The notes below the pieces were generated by a model. It was not told the DNA's origin, made no database searches, and worked only from the letters and a program-made list of their open reading frames with translations. DNA of 64,000 nt, taken from contig JAJEKV010000008.1 in the NCBI GenBank assembly GCA_021234155.1, forward strand, positions 21,075,426-21,139,425, written 5' to 3'. Origin of the DNA: Isoetes taiwanensis. Taxonomy: Eukaryota > Streptophyta > Lycopodiopsida > Isoetales > Isoetaceae. Of the stretch, positions 23,172 through 33,263 are shown piece by piece. Position 1 is the stretch's first letter. The number at the start of each line of letters is the position of its first letter. A program made the position numbers and the translations under genes.

Positions 23172-25464
23172 TTGCAATATCTCAATGTCTCCTTCCATCC
23201 AGATAGAAAGTTAGAGGAGTTTAAGAAGTTTTATCCTATGGGAGTGAATTGGTTTATGAGCGTCAGTATATTTGAGTGCGAGACGGCTTCAACAAATATG
23301 ACACACAGAGTGCGCTCCAATGATCATGTGCAGATGCTAATAAGGATCTTCAAGGAGTGTCCAACCGAGGTTCTTAGTCCGGCCGATGTCGTTCCATTTG
23401 ACCCCGTCACAAAGTATGTGTTTTACATTTCAAATGTTTTTGCCATTTCATCTGTTCAAGCCTATGTTTATATCATAGAAAGATAATTACTTGGCCTAGC
23501 CCGAATGAACTTGTCAACAAGAAATTCTATATTATTTATGGCAATCACAACATTTTTGCTGCACAAATACTCTGTACATACATGGGTAGTGTCGAGCTAC
23601 GCATGGAATTTGCTAAGGTATATGCAAGGAAGAGAAGTCGGGTGCCAAATGGAAACTTGTCTAACAAGGAGTACATCAACTATCAATCCAACGCAACGAT
23701 ATAATTGCGGACACCGTCTACAGAGAACCACTTGTTGAAAAGCTTCAGCATCTAAGAAATCAGCCCAAAGCATTTGGTTGCCCACAAGGACCAACTGGTA
23801 CTACAGTCACCTCAGCCTGGAAGGTATGGTTTCTTATAATTTGCTAGACATGATCGTTGTCGCAATCCTGACGAGCTCTTGGTTGCAGGATTTTGTTAAA
23901 GTGGCTACAACGACTTTAAAAGTAAAGAGCTCAAAGATGAAAAGCAATTTTATTTCATGTAAGAGGAAACGTGGAAGAAGTTTATGCAAGTTATTAACAA
24001 GTTGGCAGGGCGTAAGGTCGCCGACAATCATGGGGAATTGCCTGACAAACCCTCTAAAGATTTTTTTAACAAGACGTTCCTCAGACTCCTTCGCGGAATG
24101 AATAACGTAGAGGTGAGTCAGCTAATGGACAAGATCCTCGAGGGCAAGGTATTTTTAAAAGTGCAGTTTAGATATGTCGGCCGATGTGATTGCAGGCAGA
24201 GGGCACTGGACATTAGAACCCTCATTGTAATGCGCCGTGAAGTCCTATGCGAGCTGTATCTTAAATAGGCAGTACGCAAATTGTGATGAGTTGGCAGCGC
24301 ATTTTCTCGAGCTCAATGAACAACTATTGCTTGATAGAGCTGACACAAACTACATCAAGTCCAACTATAACAAAGATCATGTGCAAGGCAATCTTCCCAG
24401 AGCATTCTTGGATGCCATTCTGGCTATCATGAAGCCAGATGAAGTAAAGAAAATGAAGGAAAAAAGAAACACTGTGCAACATGGTATTCTTGTTTATGGA
24501 TCAGTCTCAGAAAATGCAATGATAGTTTTCATTGATATGCGCAGTTTCCAGATGCTTTGGAAAGTAAAAAAATATTCTGATCTGTTTAGCGAGATTGCTG
24601 AGTTGACCACAATGAAGGTATACCATATAATAATGTTTCTGAGATCAGCCCATTTTCCGCATTGTTTGTACAACCAAAGCCAGATCCAAGGGAGTTCTCA
24701 TGTTTCCTTAGGGGCTTATGAGGAACAGGGGTAGGTGAGCAAGAAAAACATTAAGGAGTTTCAGTGTTATGTGAGTCACGTGACAGTCAACAGAAGCGAG
24801 CCTCGTGTCTTGCCTGTGCAGCCTAACTTGGAGCTACGTTTAACTCAGATGACTAATGCACCAAAAAGCACTCCCCTTCAAAATGTCCAATTACAGGTGA
24901 CGAAGAAATGGACTCCAAAACAAAGAAAAGATATTTAGAGTACTTCACAGGTAAATCCAAATTCTCCTGGGCAGCTATGGAAGGGGATTTCATCCTTGAA
25001 ATACAGGCAAAGACTTCTTATGTATATTACATGGTAAAGGAGCTGGTGCCTCTCGAGGGTTGTGTTTTGGACGTCTTCTCAGCTGGAACAGTTTCTAGGG
25101 TTGCTCTGATGCAAGGGAAACACAGTATTTCCTTTGAATACGATGACAAAGTATGCAGGTTCCTTAGGTCCTCCTTGGGGACCTTGGAGAAGATGGCAAG
25201 GCCAGTGGTTGAAGAGGAAGAAAAAAAGCCTATCGACAATAGGCATGAAAGTCCCGATAAGCCAGACACCAACATAACTTAGAATATAGATCTTAGCAAG
25301 ATGGACGAGATCCTTGATGGTTTAGATCAGAAGGCTACGAAGAGAGGCTACAGGAAATCCGGGCGCTGTTGGAGAAGACAGAGAAGGCCTCAGCTGAACT
25401 CGATCCACAAATTTTGGAAATAACACAAACCATTACATCAACTTTAAAATTAAATTCCCCCTAA
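23172..25464 (+). pseudogene. ParB-like and DNA-methyltransferase-like protein gene, degenerate
   Basis: Pieces on the plus strand assemble into one protein of roughly 600 residues. The N-terminal part (23178-23560) reads KLEEFKKFYPMGVNWF, RSNDHVQMLIRIFKE, ADVVPFDPVT and then FYIIYGNHNIFAAQIL, resembling the ParB/Srx-like fold with its GNH-x3-A motif. The middle carries LAGRKVADNHGELPDKPSKD, a conserved-looking block at 24266-24610 (LLDRADTNYIKSNYNKDHVQ, AMIVFIDMRSFQMLWKVKKY), and EYFTGKSKFSWAAMEGDF. The C-terminal part has GCVLDVFSAGTVSRVALMQG then SISFEYDDKVCRFL, the SAM-binding pattern of N4/N6 amino-methyltransferases. It ends in a coiled coil and a TAA at 25462. Introns are probable (23414-23521, 23828-23888, 24150-24195). 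In-frame TAA codons at Gln-like positions and several frameshifts show decay. It faces away from the transposase-like gene at 21876-23160. Function is inferred. Confidence 0.55.
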
Positions 25465-25500
25465 AACTTCCTTTGGTTTGGGTGCATATTCACACGGGGG
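25423..25500. repeat. Left arm of an inverted repeat flanking the chromovirus
   Basis: This stretch, covering the last codons and 3' flank of the methyltransferase-like gene, reappears inverted at 38936-39017 with few differences (shared core CCCCCTAAAACTTCCTTTGG). Before the chromovirus inserted, the arms were only about 220 bp apart. Confidence 0.85.
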
Positions 25501-25719
25501 TTGACGAGGGCAGCGAGAGCCCCAAATAACGTATAATACATGGATAAAATCAACACCATTTAGTACATTGCCTCAAACCTTATAGTATTTCGCAAACCTC
25601 TTTATACAATATACTAAAACTTGTACAAGCATATCCCACAGCCGAGGATCCGTATCTATGGTCTAGATCGAGGAATAACTTGCAAATATGCCCATCCTAC
25701 AGCTCTCGATGCCCGAAGT
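25501..25719. other. Spacer between inverted arm and chromovirus; target site GAAGT
   Basis: No gene. The last five bases (25715-25719) are the left copy of the 5 bp target duplication GAAGT. Confidence 0.8.
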
Positions 25720-27339
25720 TGTGACGCTCCCTGCTAAACATACGGCGCCCGGCCGTACACCCGGCAGGAAATCCCCTGTCCGGCTCAACAACCGCACAGG
25801 CCCTCCGTCTGCCCCGCACTTTGAGGTGACCCTAGTGCAGGGAGGGGACACGAAGGTGTCTTGCGCGCCCTTCCCCTATGGGCTCCTATATCAGCGGAAG
25901 CGATAAACATGTCAGAACTAGCATCAAACATATAAATACTACCTCGAAGGGTAGTCCATCACACATGTACCAATGCAAAGATGATAATCATAAACCGTAA
26001 AACATGATAGCTCCTACCCCGGCTCAAACTCGTGAGGAGGATGACTGACTGGCTAGGCCTCAAGATAGAACAGACCGAGTCATGGCAATGGCGAGGGCTG
26101 GCATAAGACAATGGCTAGGGGTTGACCACCCATCCGCCCCTCCCCGTGCATACTTTGCGTGATGGGCTAAATCAGGCTCGCATGACTCTAGCCTTCCTGG
26201 ACACGCAATCCCATGGCATCACCCATCGGGACTACTCCAAAGTTGCATCTCCCCTCGTCCGATGAGGCAGAAGGGTTGCATCTCCCTTCCTGTGGTCTAG
26301 AGGTTCCGTGGGCGGCTAGAGAATCGCATGGCACACATTCGCACCACTTAAATCCCCCAAACGAGCCAAGCCGACACTTGCAGCTCTCGAGAGGCGGCAC
26401 CATTGCCCCTGTGAGGTGTCCGGACTCATGCTCGGCCACACGGCGACCGACCATAAGCCTAGCTCACTATGGGATCCCCCGAGCCCCCCCACTCGGGCGG
26501 GATCCTCCCTCCACATTGCTTCTAGCCCCGTTATGGGGTGCTGAGTCACATCATAGCCTCAATTGCCCGGTGGGCTCCTATGCACGGGCCGCAACTAATA
26601 GGAACTAAGGGATCTACTCTAGGAGCATACTACATATGGCTCTAGGTCTCTACCCCCTTCCCAATACAAGAGGGAGCAAACATGATCAACCATCGTCATA
26701 ATCATCACATCATAAGAATAATCATAAGAACATCTTAACCTAATCATACAATCTAACCTATGGTTAGGGTTCATTGATTAGGGTTGAGATGTTGTATGCG
26801 GTTCTAGGATGGCTCTACCCTAGATACAAGATACTAGCACATCCGAATGCTAATTCCATGAACTATCATAACTACTACTCTACATACCGCCCCCAAGCTC
26901 TCCCTCCATCCCAGGTGTCTCCATGGTCTTCGACTTCGTAATCTTTGCTCTTGCTCCAAGAACGGGTCTACTCTACGAGGGCTGCTGCACCAATCTATGC
27001 CACAGCAAACGATATTCGAAATGGGGTTTCGAATGTGTAGATGAGTCTCTGGGAGCTAGGGCTGGAAAGAGGCCTAGGGTTAGGGTTTCAGCTAATATAA
27101 GTTAGGTCCACATAGGATGCCACGTGGCACCAATAGGGTAAGTCCGTGTGGCGGGTGCCCAATAGGTTAAGGCCACGTGGAAAAGGGTCTTAACCTAAGG
27201 TTGGCTAAGTTATGTGAATAACTTAGTCACGCCCCCTAGTGCCACAATCTATGGTATGCAAGGCTATGCAAATAGACTTGTATAGTGACGGGCCCAGGAA
27301 TATACGTATTTATAGCATATATTCCCCTGGAACGTCACA
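25720..27339 (-). repeat. Chromovirus copy 1, 3' LTR
   Basis: TG...CA ends with a 7 bp perfect terminal inverted repeat (TGTGACG/CGTCACA). It contains CCACGTGG G-box words near 27119 and 27173 and a terminal palindrome at 27286-27337. Differences from the other LTR cluster at about 26100-26480. Confidence 0.95.
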
Positions 27340-27352
27340 TTCTCCCCCCCTT
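27340..27352 (-). other. Polypurine tract of chromovirus copy 1
   Basis: On the minus strand AAGGGGGGGAGAA lies directly against the 3' LTR. This is the expected primer for plus-strand synthesis. Confidence 0.8.
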
Positions 27353-28207
27353 AGGACAATGCTGTCCTCAGCATTGCGCTAAGGTGACGAACCTACCTTA
27401 TGCCTACAAAAGAAACAACATAATATACACTTTAAATCAATTTAAACGATCAACTTCCTATTAAAAGGTAATTGTCAAAATTTAGGCTATATTTGTACTT
27501 ATACAAAATTATATAGCCTTAACAAGATATTTCTTATTAGGAAATATTACTATAAGAGTTATTAGGGTTCATAATCTAAATTATGGCTCCCCCTTATCTT
27601 CTCGTGATGCGCCCCTCCTCGATGCCCGCCTTTTACTTGCCTGCACAAGGAGCACATTACGTTAGTTTAATTAATAAATTTGTGGTTTTTAGGGAACCAC
27701 CCCCCTTACCCACCTCCTTGAGCCGAACTACTAGCTCAAGGTTATCCTACTACCTTGCACAAGATCATGGCCCTTTCGGATTTGAGCTTAAGGACCATTT
27801 AAGATGCTCCCATCATCGCCCATGATCAGGTGCTACCTTGTACTCGGTTACCCGGTGCCGAGTACCCCTAGTGCATCATGCCCCACGGGTTTAAAGCTAG
27901 GGAACGTCTCACGATCCCATCATCGCGCATGATCACTTTGACCTACACCATGACCCTCCTATGGCCAGGTGTGCGTCCCCCGCATCGTGGCATAGAGATC
28001 ATCCGATCGATGTCCCATCATCGGCCACCATGCTTCATTCCTCACTCACATGACCCTAATGGTCATGCGCACCTCTTGGTGCGTGTGGCCTAGAGAATGC
28101 CCTAAAGGCGTATCCCATCATCGCCCACACGATCCAAGATTCTGGCACATGCATCCTACTAACTAGAATGCATGCGCCAGGCTCAAGGTTAACTAACAAC
28201 ATACTAG
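27353..28207 (-). other. Untranslated 3' region of chromovirus with about 100 bp-spaced repeats
   Basis: No coding frame. The word CCCATCATCGCCCATGATCA or close variants start at 27809, 27916, 28014 and 28114, so the spacing is about 100 bp. A small stem GTACTCGG/CCGAGTAC lies at about 27840-27865. Copy 2 keeps traces of the same motif around 54910-55110. Confidence 0.6.
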
Positions 28208-28600
28208 CTAACCACCTGGCAAGTCGGGGTTGACCAAGTCGGAGACGACTCGCCCATCAAACTCCTTCATAAATTCTGGGTATTGCTTCTCCAAATCTTG
28301 CTTCAATACCCATGTGGCGTCTTCCACGGGTAGGTGCTTCCACTTAACCAAATATTGGAGGAACTGAAACCTCCTAGTCTTCTTGAATGACTTATCAAGG
28401 AGTAATTCAGGCACGATTTCTACTTGCTCCTCCGTCATTTCCAACAAAGTTGGAGTATCCAAGACCTCCTCAGGGTTAGGATTGTGCCTTTTTTATAAAC
28501 TTACGTGGAAGACCTTGTGAACCTTAAGATGGGCCGAAGATCCAACTTGTAGGCTTGGGGAGCCCACTCTCCAAAAATCTTGAACGGACCAGCCCACCTA
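28208..28600 (-). pseudogene. Integrase chromodomain and C-terminus
   Basis: After the GPF-type segment (KLAPRWAGPFKIFG, about 28600-28560) a frame change leads into EMTEEQVEIVPELLLDKS and FLQYLVKWKHLPVEDATW, a typical chromodomain. Chromodomains on integrases steer insertion to particular chromatin. Of the three aromatic cage positions used by HP1 to hold methylated lysine, only the Trp of VKWK is visible. The first position is not aromatic and the third is Leu, so this is a cage-poor (group II-like) chromodomain. It ends at a stop at 28208-28210. Confidence 0.8.
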
Positions 28601-28855
28601 GGGGCAAGCTTCTTGCAACTTCCAATCCTTAGCTTGCTTAACCTTGATCTTCAACCAGGCGCTATCGCCTACCTTAAACTCTCTTCTACGGGTCCCGTGG
28701 CTCATTTTGGCCACACTCTTTCTCACCGACTTTTCTTGCCAATAAGTAATCCCTTTTCTTCCACCAAATGCTGTGATATCTCCTAACATCTGGCGGGATA
28801 CTTCAACCTTCGACCGCGATTGTGCCAAGTATCCGGGGTTAGGCATCGTACCCAT
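28598..28855 (-). pseudogene. Integrase C-terminal domain fragment
   Basis: Encodes SRSKVEVSRQML, SVRKSVAKMSHG and RRREFKVGDSAWLKIK, the segment just before the GPF motif in Ty3/Gypsy integrases. It is separated from the catalytic core by frameshifts at about 28860-29090. Confidence 0.75.
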
Positions 28856-29089
28856 AATTTACCATGAACGGAGACATCCGAGATGACTCGTTTGGCACTA
28901 TTGTAGGCGATTCCACCAAGTGGATGTACTCATCCCACTTGGACCGCTTGTTCCACACATAGCTTCGCAAGCATGTCTTCAATGATTCATTCGCCCTCTC
29001 CGCCCGCCATCCTGCTTTTGGGGATGGTATGCCGTGCTCATGGAGAGCTTAAATGCAGATGGTGCTAAAGAGGTCCCGCCAAAAGGCAC

Positions 29090-30016
29090 TCATAAACTTA
29101 GAATCTCTATCGATATTATCTCCCGAGGCATGCCATGGAGTCTAAAAATCTCCCTTACGAATAACTTGGCAGTATCTAATGCGGTGTCAATAGTCTTGCA
29201 AGGCACAAAATGTGCCATCTTAGATAACTTGTCTACGACAACCATCAATGCATCCTTGCCTCGAAGAGTTCTAGGGAGTCCTGTGATGAAATCCATGCTT
29301 ATGACCTCCCACTTCGCATTTGGCACTCCCAATGGCTCTAAAGCACCTGGAATCCGAAGTTGCTCCGCTTTGGTCTGCTGACACAACTGGCAATCCCGAA
29401 TATATGCAGCTATCTGCCTCTTCATTCCTGGCCAGAAGTAACTACTTCGAATCTTGAAATAGGTCTTCATGAAGCCTGCATGCCCTGCTATTGGGCTGTT
29501 GTGTGTGTCATGAAGGATTAGCTTCCTTACCCCTAATGACTCGGGCACACACAACTTATGCTTGTGATACAACAGGTTGCCCTCCTTCTTATAATGCTTG
29601 AAGGCTTCCCGTTCTTTATCTGTTCTAGCTTCCCTCGAGAGGCTTTGCCATACCTCCTTGAATTCTTCATCCGCTGGCAAGGTCTCCTCAATCTTCCTGC
29701 CAAACTCACTCGAAAGAGTGGAAATCGCATTACAATGCGTTCTTGTCTGAAATGGTCTCCTAGAGAGAGCATCTGCCACAACGTTGAGCTTGCCGGGCTT
29801 ATACACTATGTCAAAATCATATTCCTCAAGAAATTCCATCCACCTCCTTTGCCTTAAGTTGAGGAGTGGCTGGGTGAAAAGATACTGAAGGCTCTGGTGA
29901 TCAGTATCCAACTGAAACTTCCTCCCTAGCAAATAATGCCTCCATATCCTTAATGCCCTAACAATGGCTAGCAGCTCCTGATCGTGGGTTGGGTAGCGCT
30001 TGTTCTGCCGCTTCAT
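29090..30016 (-). pseudogene. RNase H and integrase core of chromovirus copy 1
   Basis: The longest intact stretch of pol, 308 codons. It begins inside RNase H (YPTHDQELLAIVRALRIWRH, TDHQSLQYLF, then VVADALSRR), continues with the HHCC zinc finger (HDTHNSPIAGHAG ... CQLCQQTK), and ends in the DDE core (VISMDFITGLP with the first Asp, then DALMVVVDKLSKMAHF with the second). The third acidic residue lies beyond a frameshift near 29095. RNase H removes RNA during reverse transcription; integrase joins the DNA to the chromosome. The product cannot be made whole from this copy. Confidence 0.92.
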
Positions 30017-30179
30017 CTTCTTCGAAGTCGTAGGCGACTACCCTTCCTTCTTGCATCAAGACGCCCTGTTGCTATCTTGCTTGCATCCGTTGCTACCAAC
30101 TTATCTTTACTTTCGGATCTGGGGAGAACAAGCACCGGAGCTGTTGTTAAGGCCTCCTTAAGCTTCAAAAAGAAAGCTT

Positions 30180-31100
30180 GACTTTCTCTAACCAATGGCT
30201 AGTCCAATCCTTAATCTTCTTGGCCTTGGTGAGGTCCACAAGGGGACGCCCACTTAGCAAAGTCCTTCACGAACTTTCTATAATATCCCGCCAACCCGAA
30301 AAGCTTCTTTCTGCCACATTCCTTGGAGCTGGCCAATCAACTATTGCCTCAATCTTAGATGGATCTCAGAGAAATTCCCTCGGATGTTACCACATGCCCC
30401 AAATATTCCACTCTACTGTTGCAAAGTGGCACTTGGAGAGTTTCCCATACAACCGATGGCGCCTCAACTTTTCCAACACTTTCCTCAAATGCCGGGTAAT
30501 GCTCTTCAATGGACTTGTCGTAGACTAGAATGCCAGTCAAGAAAACAATAACAAACTCATCCAAGAAATCCCTAAGATGTCGCTCATGAGGCGATAAACG
30601 TTGCTAGAGCATTCGACAACCCAAAGGGCATTACTGTAAACTCAAAATGACCATACCGGCGTTCTAAAAGCGGTCTTATGGATATCCTCTTCTTTTTATT
30701 CTTATCCGTGGTACCCCGACCTCAAATCAATTTTAGAGAATACCTTTGCTCCCTTGCACCTGGTCCATTAAATCATCTCCCTCAGTAATGCATACTTATT
30801 CTTTATCGTCCCGCTTGTTGAGTCAAGCGATAGTCTATGAACATTCTTAAGCTCCCATCTTTCTTCTTCACAAAGAGTATAGGTGCTCCAAAAGGAGACA
30901 CACTTGCTCTAATAAAACCAAGCTCAAGCAATTCCCGGAGCCGCTTCTTGAGCTCAATCAATTCCGGTACTCATTCTATACTTGCCTTTCCATCGTAGGC
31001 TTCAGATCTCGAGCTAATGTGATCTCACATTCCACACCCCTAAAGGTGGTAGCTGCCGGGATTTCATCCGAATACATCCTTAAACTCTGAAATAAGCCTT
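30180..31100 (-). pseudogene. Reverse transcriptase of chromovirus copy 1, broken
   Basis: Recognisable in pieces over several frames. The catalytic strand normally reading FLDDILVYS appears here as FLTGILVYD (about 30540), so both active-site aspartates are lost. Flanking motifs IEEHYPAFEE and VEYLGHVVTSEGI remain, and HIRKTAF-like and KKDGS-like pieces occur near 30670 and 30860. Many single-base frame changes. Confidence 0.8.
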
Positions 31101-32600
31101 GCTATCCGCTTGGCAATCGATTCTCCTTTGGGTCACTTCCATCCCGCTTGCTTGGCTCAACCGATTCCATCCTCAAGATGTAGTCCACCTTATTCCTTTC
31201 TATACTCTTCCTTAGCTGCTTCAAAGAGATACACCGCATGGGAGAAGCTACCTTCTTACCTTTCACTATAAATTTGTTGCCGTCCCAAGCCGCCATGGTG
31301 ACTTCATTTGGCCACAATCGATCATGGCTTTGGCTGGCTTCAAGAATTCCATCCCCACTATAAGGTCATATCTTCCAATATCCATGACTTCCGCCCCATC
31401 GGCTTAATCCCACTAAGGTCTATGTCAAATGTGATCCTCCTCCCCTTAGTGTGTGCCGAATGGCGCCATTTGCCATAGCCAATCGGCCTTGGCTTAGACT
31501 TCAATACCTTGTTCTTCTTCATTAGGGCAGCCAACCTTGAGATGCAAAATTATGAGAGCCACCGTATCTATGAGGACTACATATGGATTACTATCTATGA
31601 TCCCATCAGCCGCAATGACCGGCCGACCGATTTTCAATATCACCGACTCAATATTTGCACATATGTGGCACTCACCATCTATAAAATCCCGGGCCTCATG
31701 CCGGTCGTCGTCTTCGGCCCCGCTCGCTGGAGAATCCCAATCCCCTGTTCGGGCTAAGGCTGCGCATGATGACTAATGGACAATCATGTGTTCGTGCCCC
31801 TCGGCTGGAAGCACTGGGCATAGCTTTTCTCGATACATTCCTCGCCTTTCTCCTTCTAAACAGACCGCCTAGAAGACGCTTTTAGTGCACCCGCCTCCTG
31901 ATGCATTCTCGCTTACGGTCCCCAAAAGCTTTACTCGACCTTTACCTTTGCTGCTGGCCTCCCGATGGTGTAGCCGCCGATTGCTTACCCCGATATTGCC
32001 CCCGAGCATCGCTCAACTCTTACCCCTCGGTTGGTTGATCGCTTTCTCTGTTAGTTGCTGGTGCTTCCTCCAAACTTATAGCCTTATCTTCGCTTCCGCG
32101 AATCGACCTTTGGGTTGATTGCTCGAACAAGCCTTTTGATATTGCTATTCAACCCTCAATGTAGGTATCCACCGCTTGCCTTTCCAGACTCGAACATGGA
32201 GCTCGAGCCGCATGAATTCCTCTCAGATACTTTGCCACATCAAAAGGTACCCTGGTTCGGGAGAACCGGGCTGATCTGATCTGCTAGTATGAGATCTTGG
32301 CACATAGTGCTTGGCGAAAAGCCTTCTTTGAAAGTCTTAAATCGCAATTGTTCCTCCTCGCCTTGTTGATTTCGCGTGATATCCTTTCCACCAGATCCTT
32401 GCCGGCCCAATAAGGTTAGTCAGAAAGCAACTTTCCTATATCCTTGTTTTTCATACCGTAGGAGTTGCCAAACTCTTCCATTTCATCAAGCCAAGCTTCA
32501 GCCTCCATGCCTGACCTATCTTTCCCCGAGAACCGCCCAGCTTCCTTGTCTTCCATACGCTGCTCATAGCACTATCCACCTTTTTCCTCGGTAATCATCC
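31101..32600 (-). pseudogene. gag C-terminus and protease region of chromovirus copy 1
   Basis: The minus-strand frame 31317-31102 (WDGNKFIVKGKKVASPMRCI) is the usual link between protease and reverse transcriptase. Upstream pieces include DLIVGMEFLKPAKAMIDCG-like sequence (about 31350), the end of the protease. A capsid-like stretch GRFSGKDRSGMEAEAWLDEM lies near 32500. No single frame spans the region; frameshifts are frequent. The protease catalytic DTG is not clearly preserved. Confidence 0.6.
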
Positions 32601-33054
32601 TGCCTTTTTTTGCCTTTTCGTTTGCCCTAGGTGCGTCGGACCGACCGGTTTGAGCTAGAGTCGTCCTCACCGGAAAGAACTATCGATGTGCCGGAGCTAG
32701 ATGATGTTGGGCTCCCCGGTTCTTCTTTTCTTTTCCCCGCCTCGACATTCCCCGGTTACCTTCCCCTTCCTCACAATGGGGCTTCGTCAACACCTTGCAC
32801 ATAGGGTGGCCCGGTGGAGGTAGAGGACCACATTCCCTGCATTCATCGGTGGTGTTTGCCCAATGAATCACCGCTCCATCCGGTTCCTCATCCGTGTCAA
32901 TCTCGCGTTGATTGCCTCCGGGTGACATGTCCCGCCTCCATGTCTTCTTGCTCTCTCCGAACAAGTTCCTTGGTATTCGATTGTGTTGTCTGTGTCGGTC
33001 TTGGGATCCCCGCACCGTTCCTTTTCTCGCAAGGGTTGATCATCAATACATGTT
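32601..33054 (-). pseudogene. gag N-terminal region
   Basis: An ATG on the minus strand near 33044 starts MINPCEKRNGAGIPRPTQ. The matching place in copy 2 (near 59840) also reads MINPC, which supports this as the gag start. It breaks down by frameshift after about 50 codons. A 111-codon frame (33015-32680) overlaps in another phase. Confidence 0.45.
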
Positions 33055-33263
33055 ATTTGGGTTATATCGTTAATTATACTTCCTTATAATTGCATTATTT
33101 TTAGTTATAAAGCAAATCATGTGAAGTATTGCACTTATGTAAGGACAGTTTATAGTCATTAATACATAAAAAGTTACATGGTAGAATAGATATGTGATGG
33201 CACAATAGAGTACAAGAAAACATTTAGTACAATTTAAAACTTAAAGGGAAATTTGATAACTGT
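33055..33263. other. AT-rich leader before gag
   Basis: About 200 bp markedly AT-rich within a GC-richer element, present at the equivalent place in copy 2 (about 59850-60050). No coding frame. It may hold a promoter, an intron or a translational re-start signal for gag. Confidence 0.4.

Noticed and set aside
27809-28125. Possible CRISPR-like spaced repeats
   Set aside because: Only four loose repeats about 100 bp apart inside a plant LTR retrotransposon; spacing and divergence do not fit a CRISPR array.
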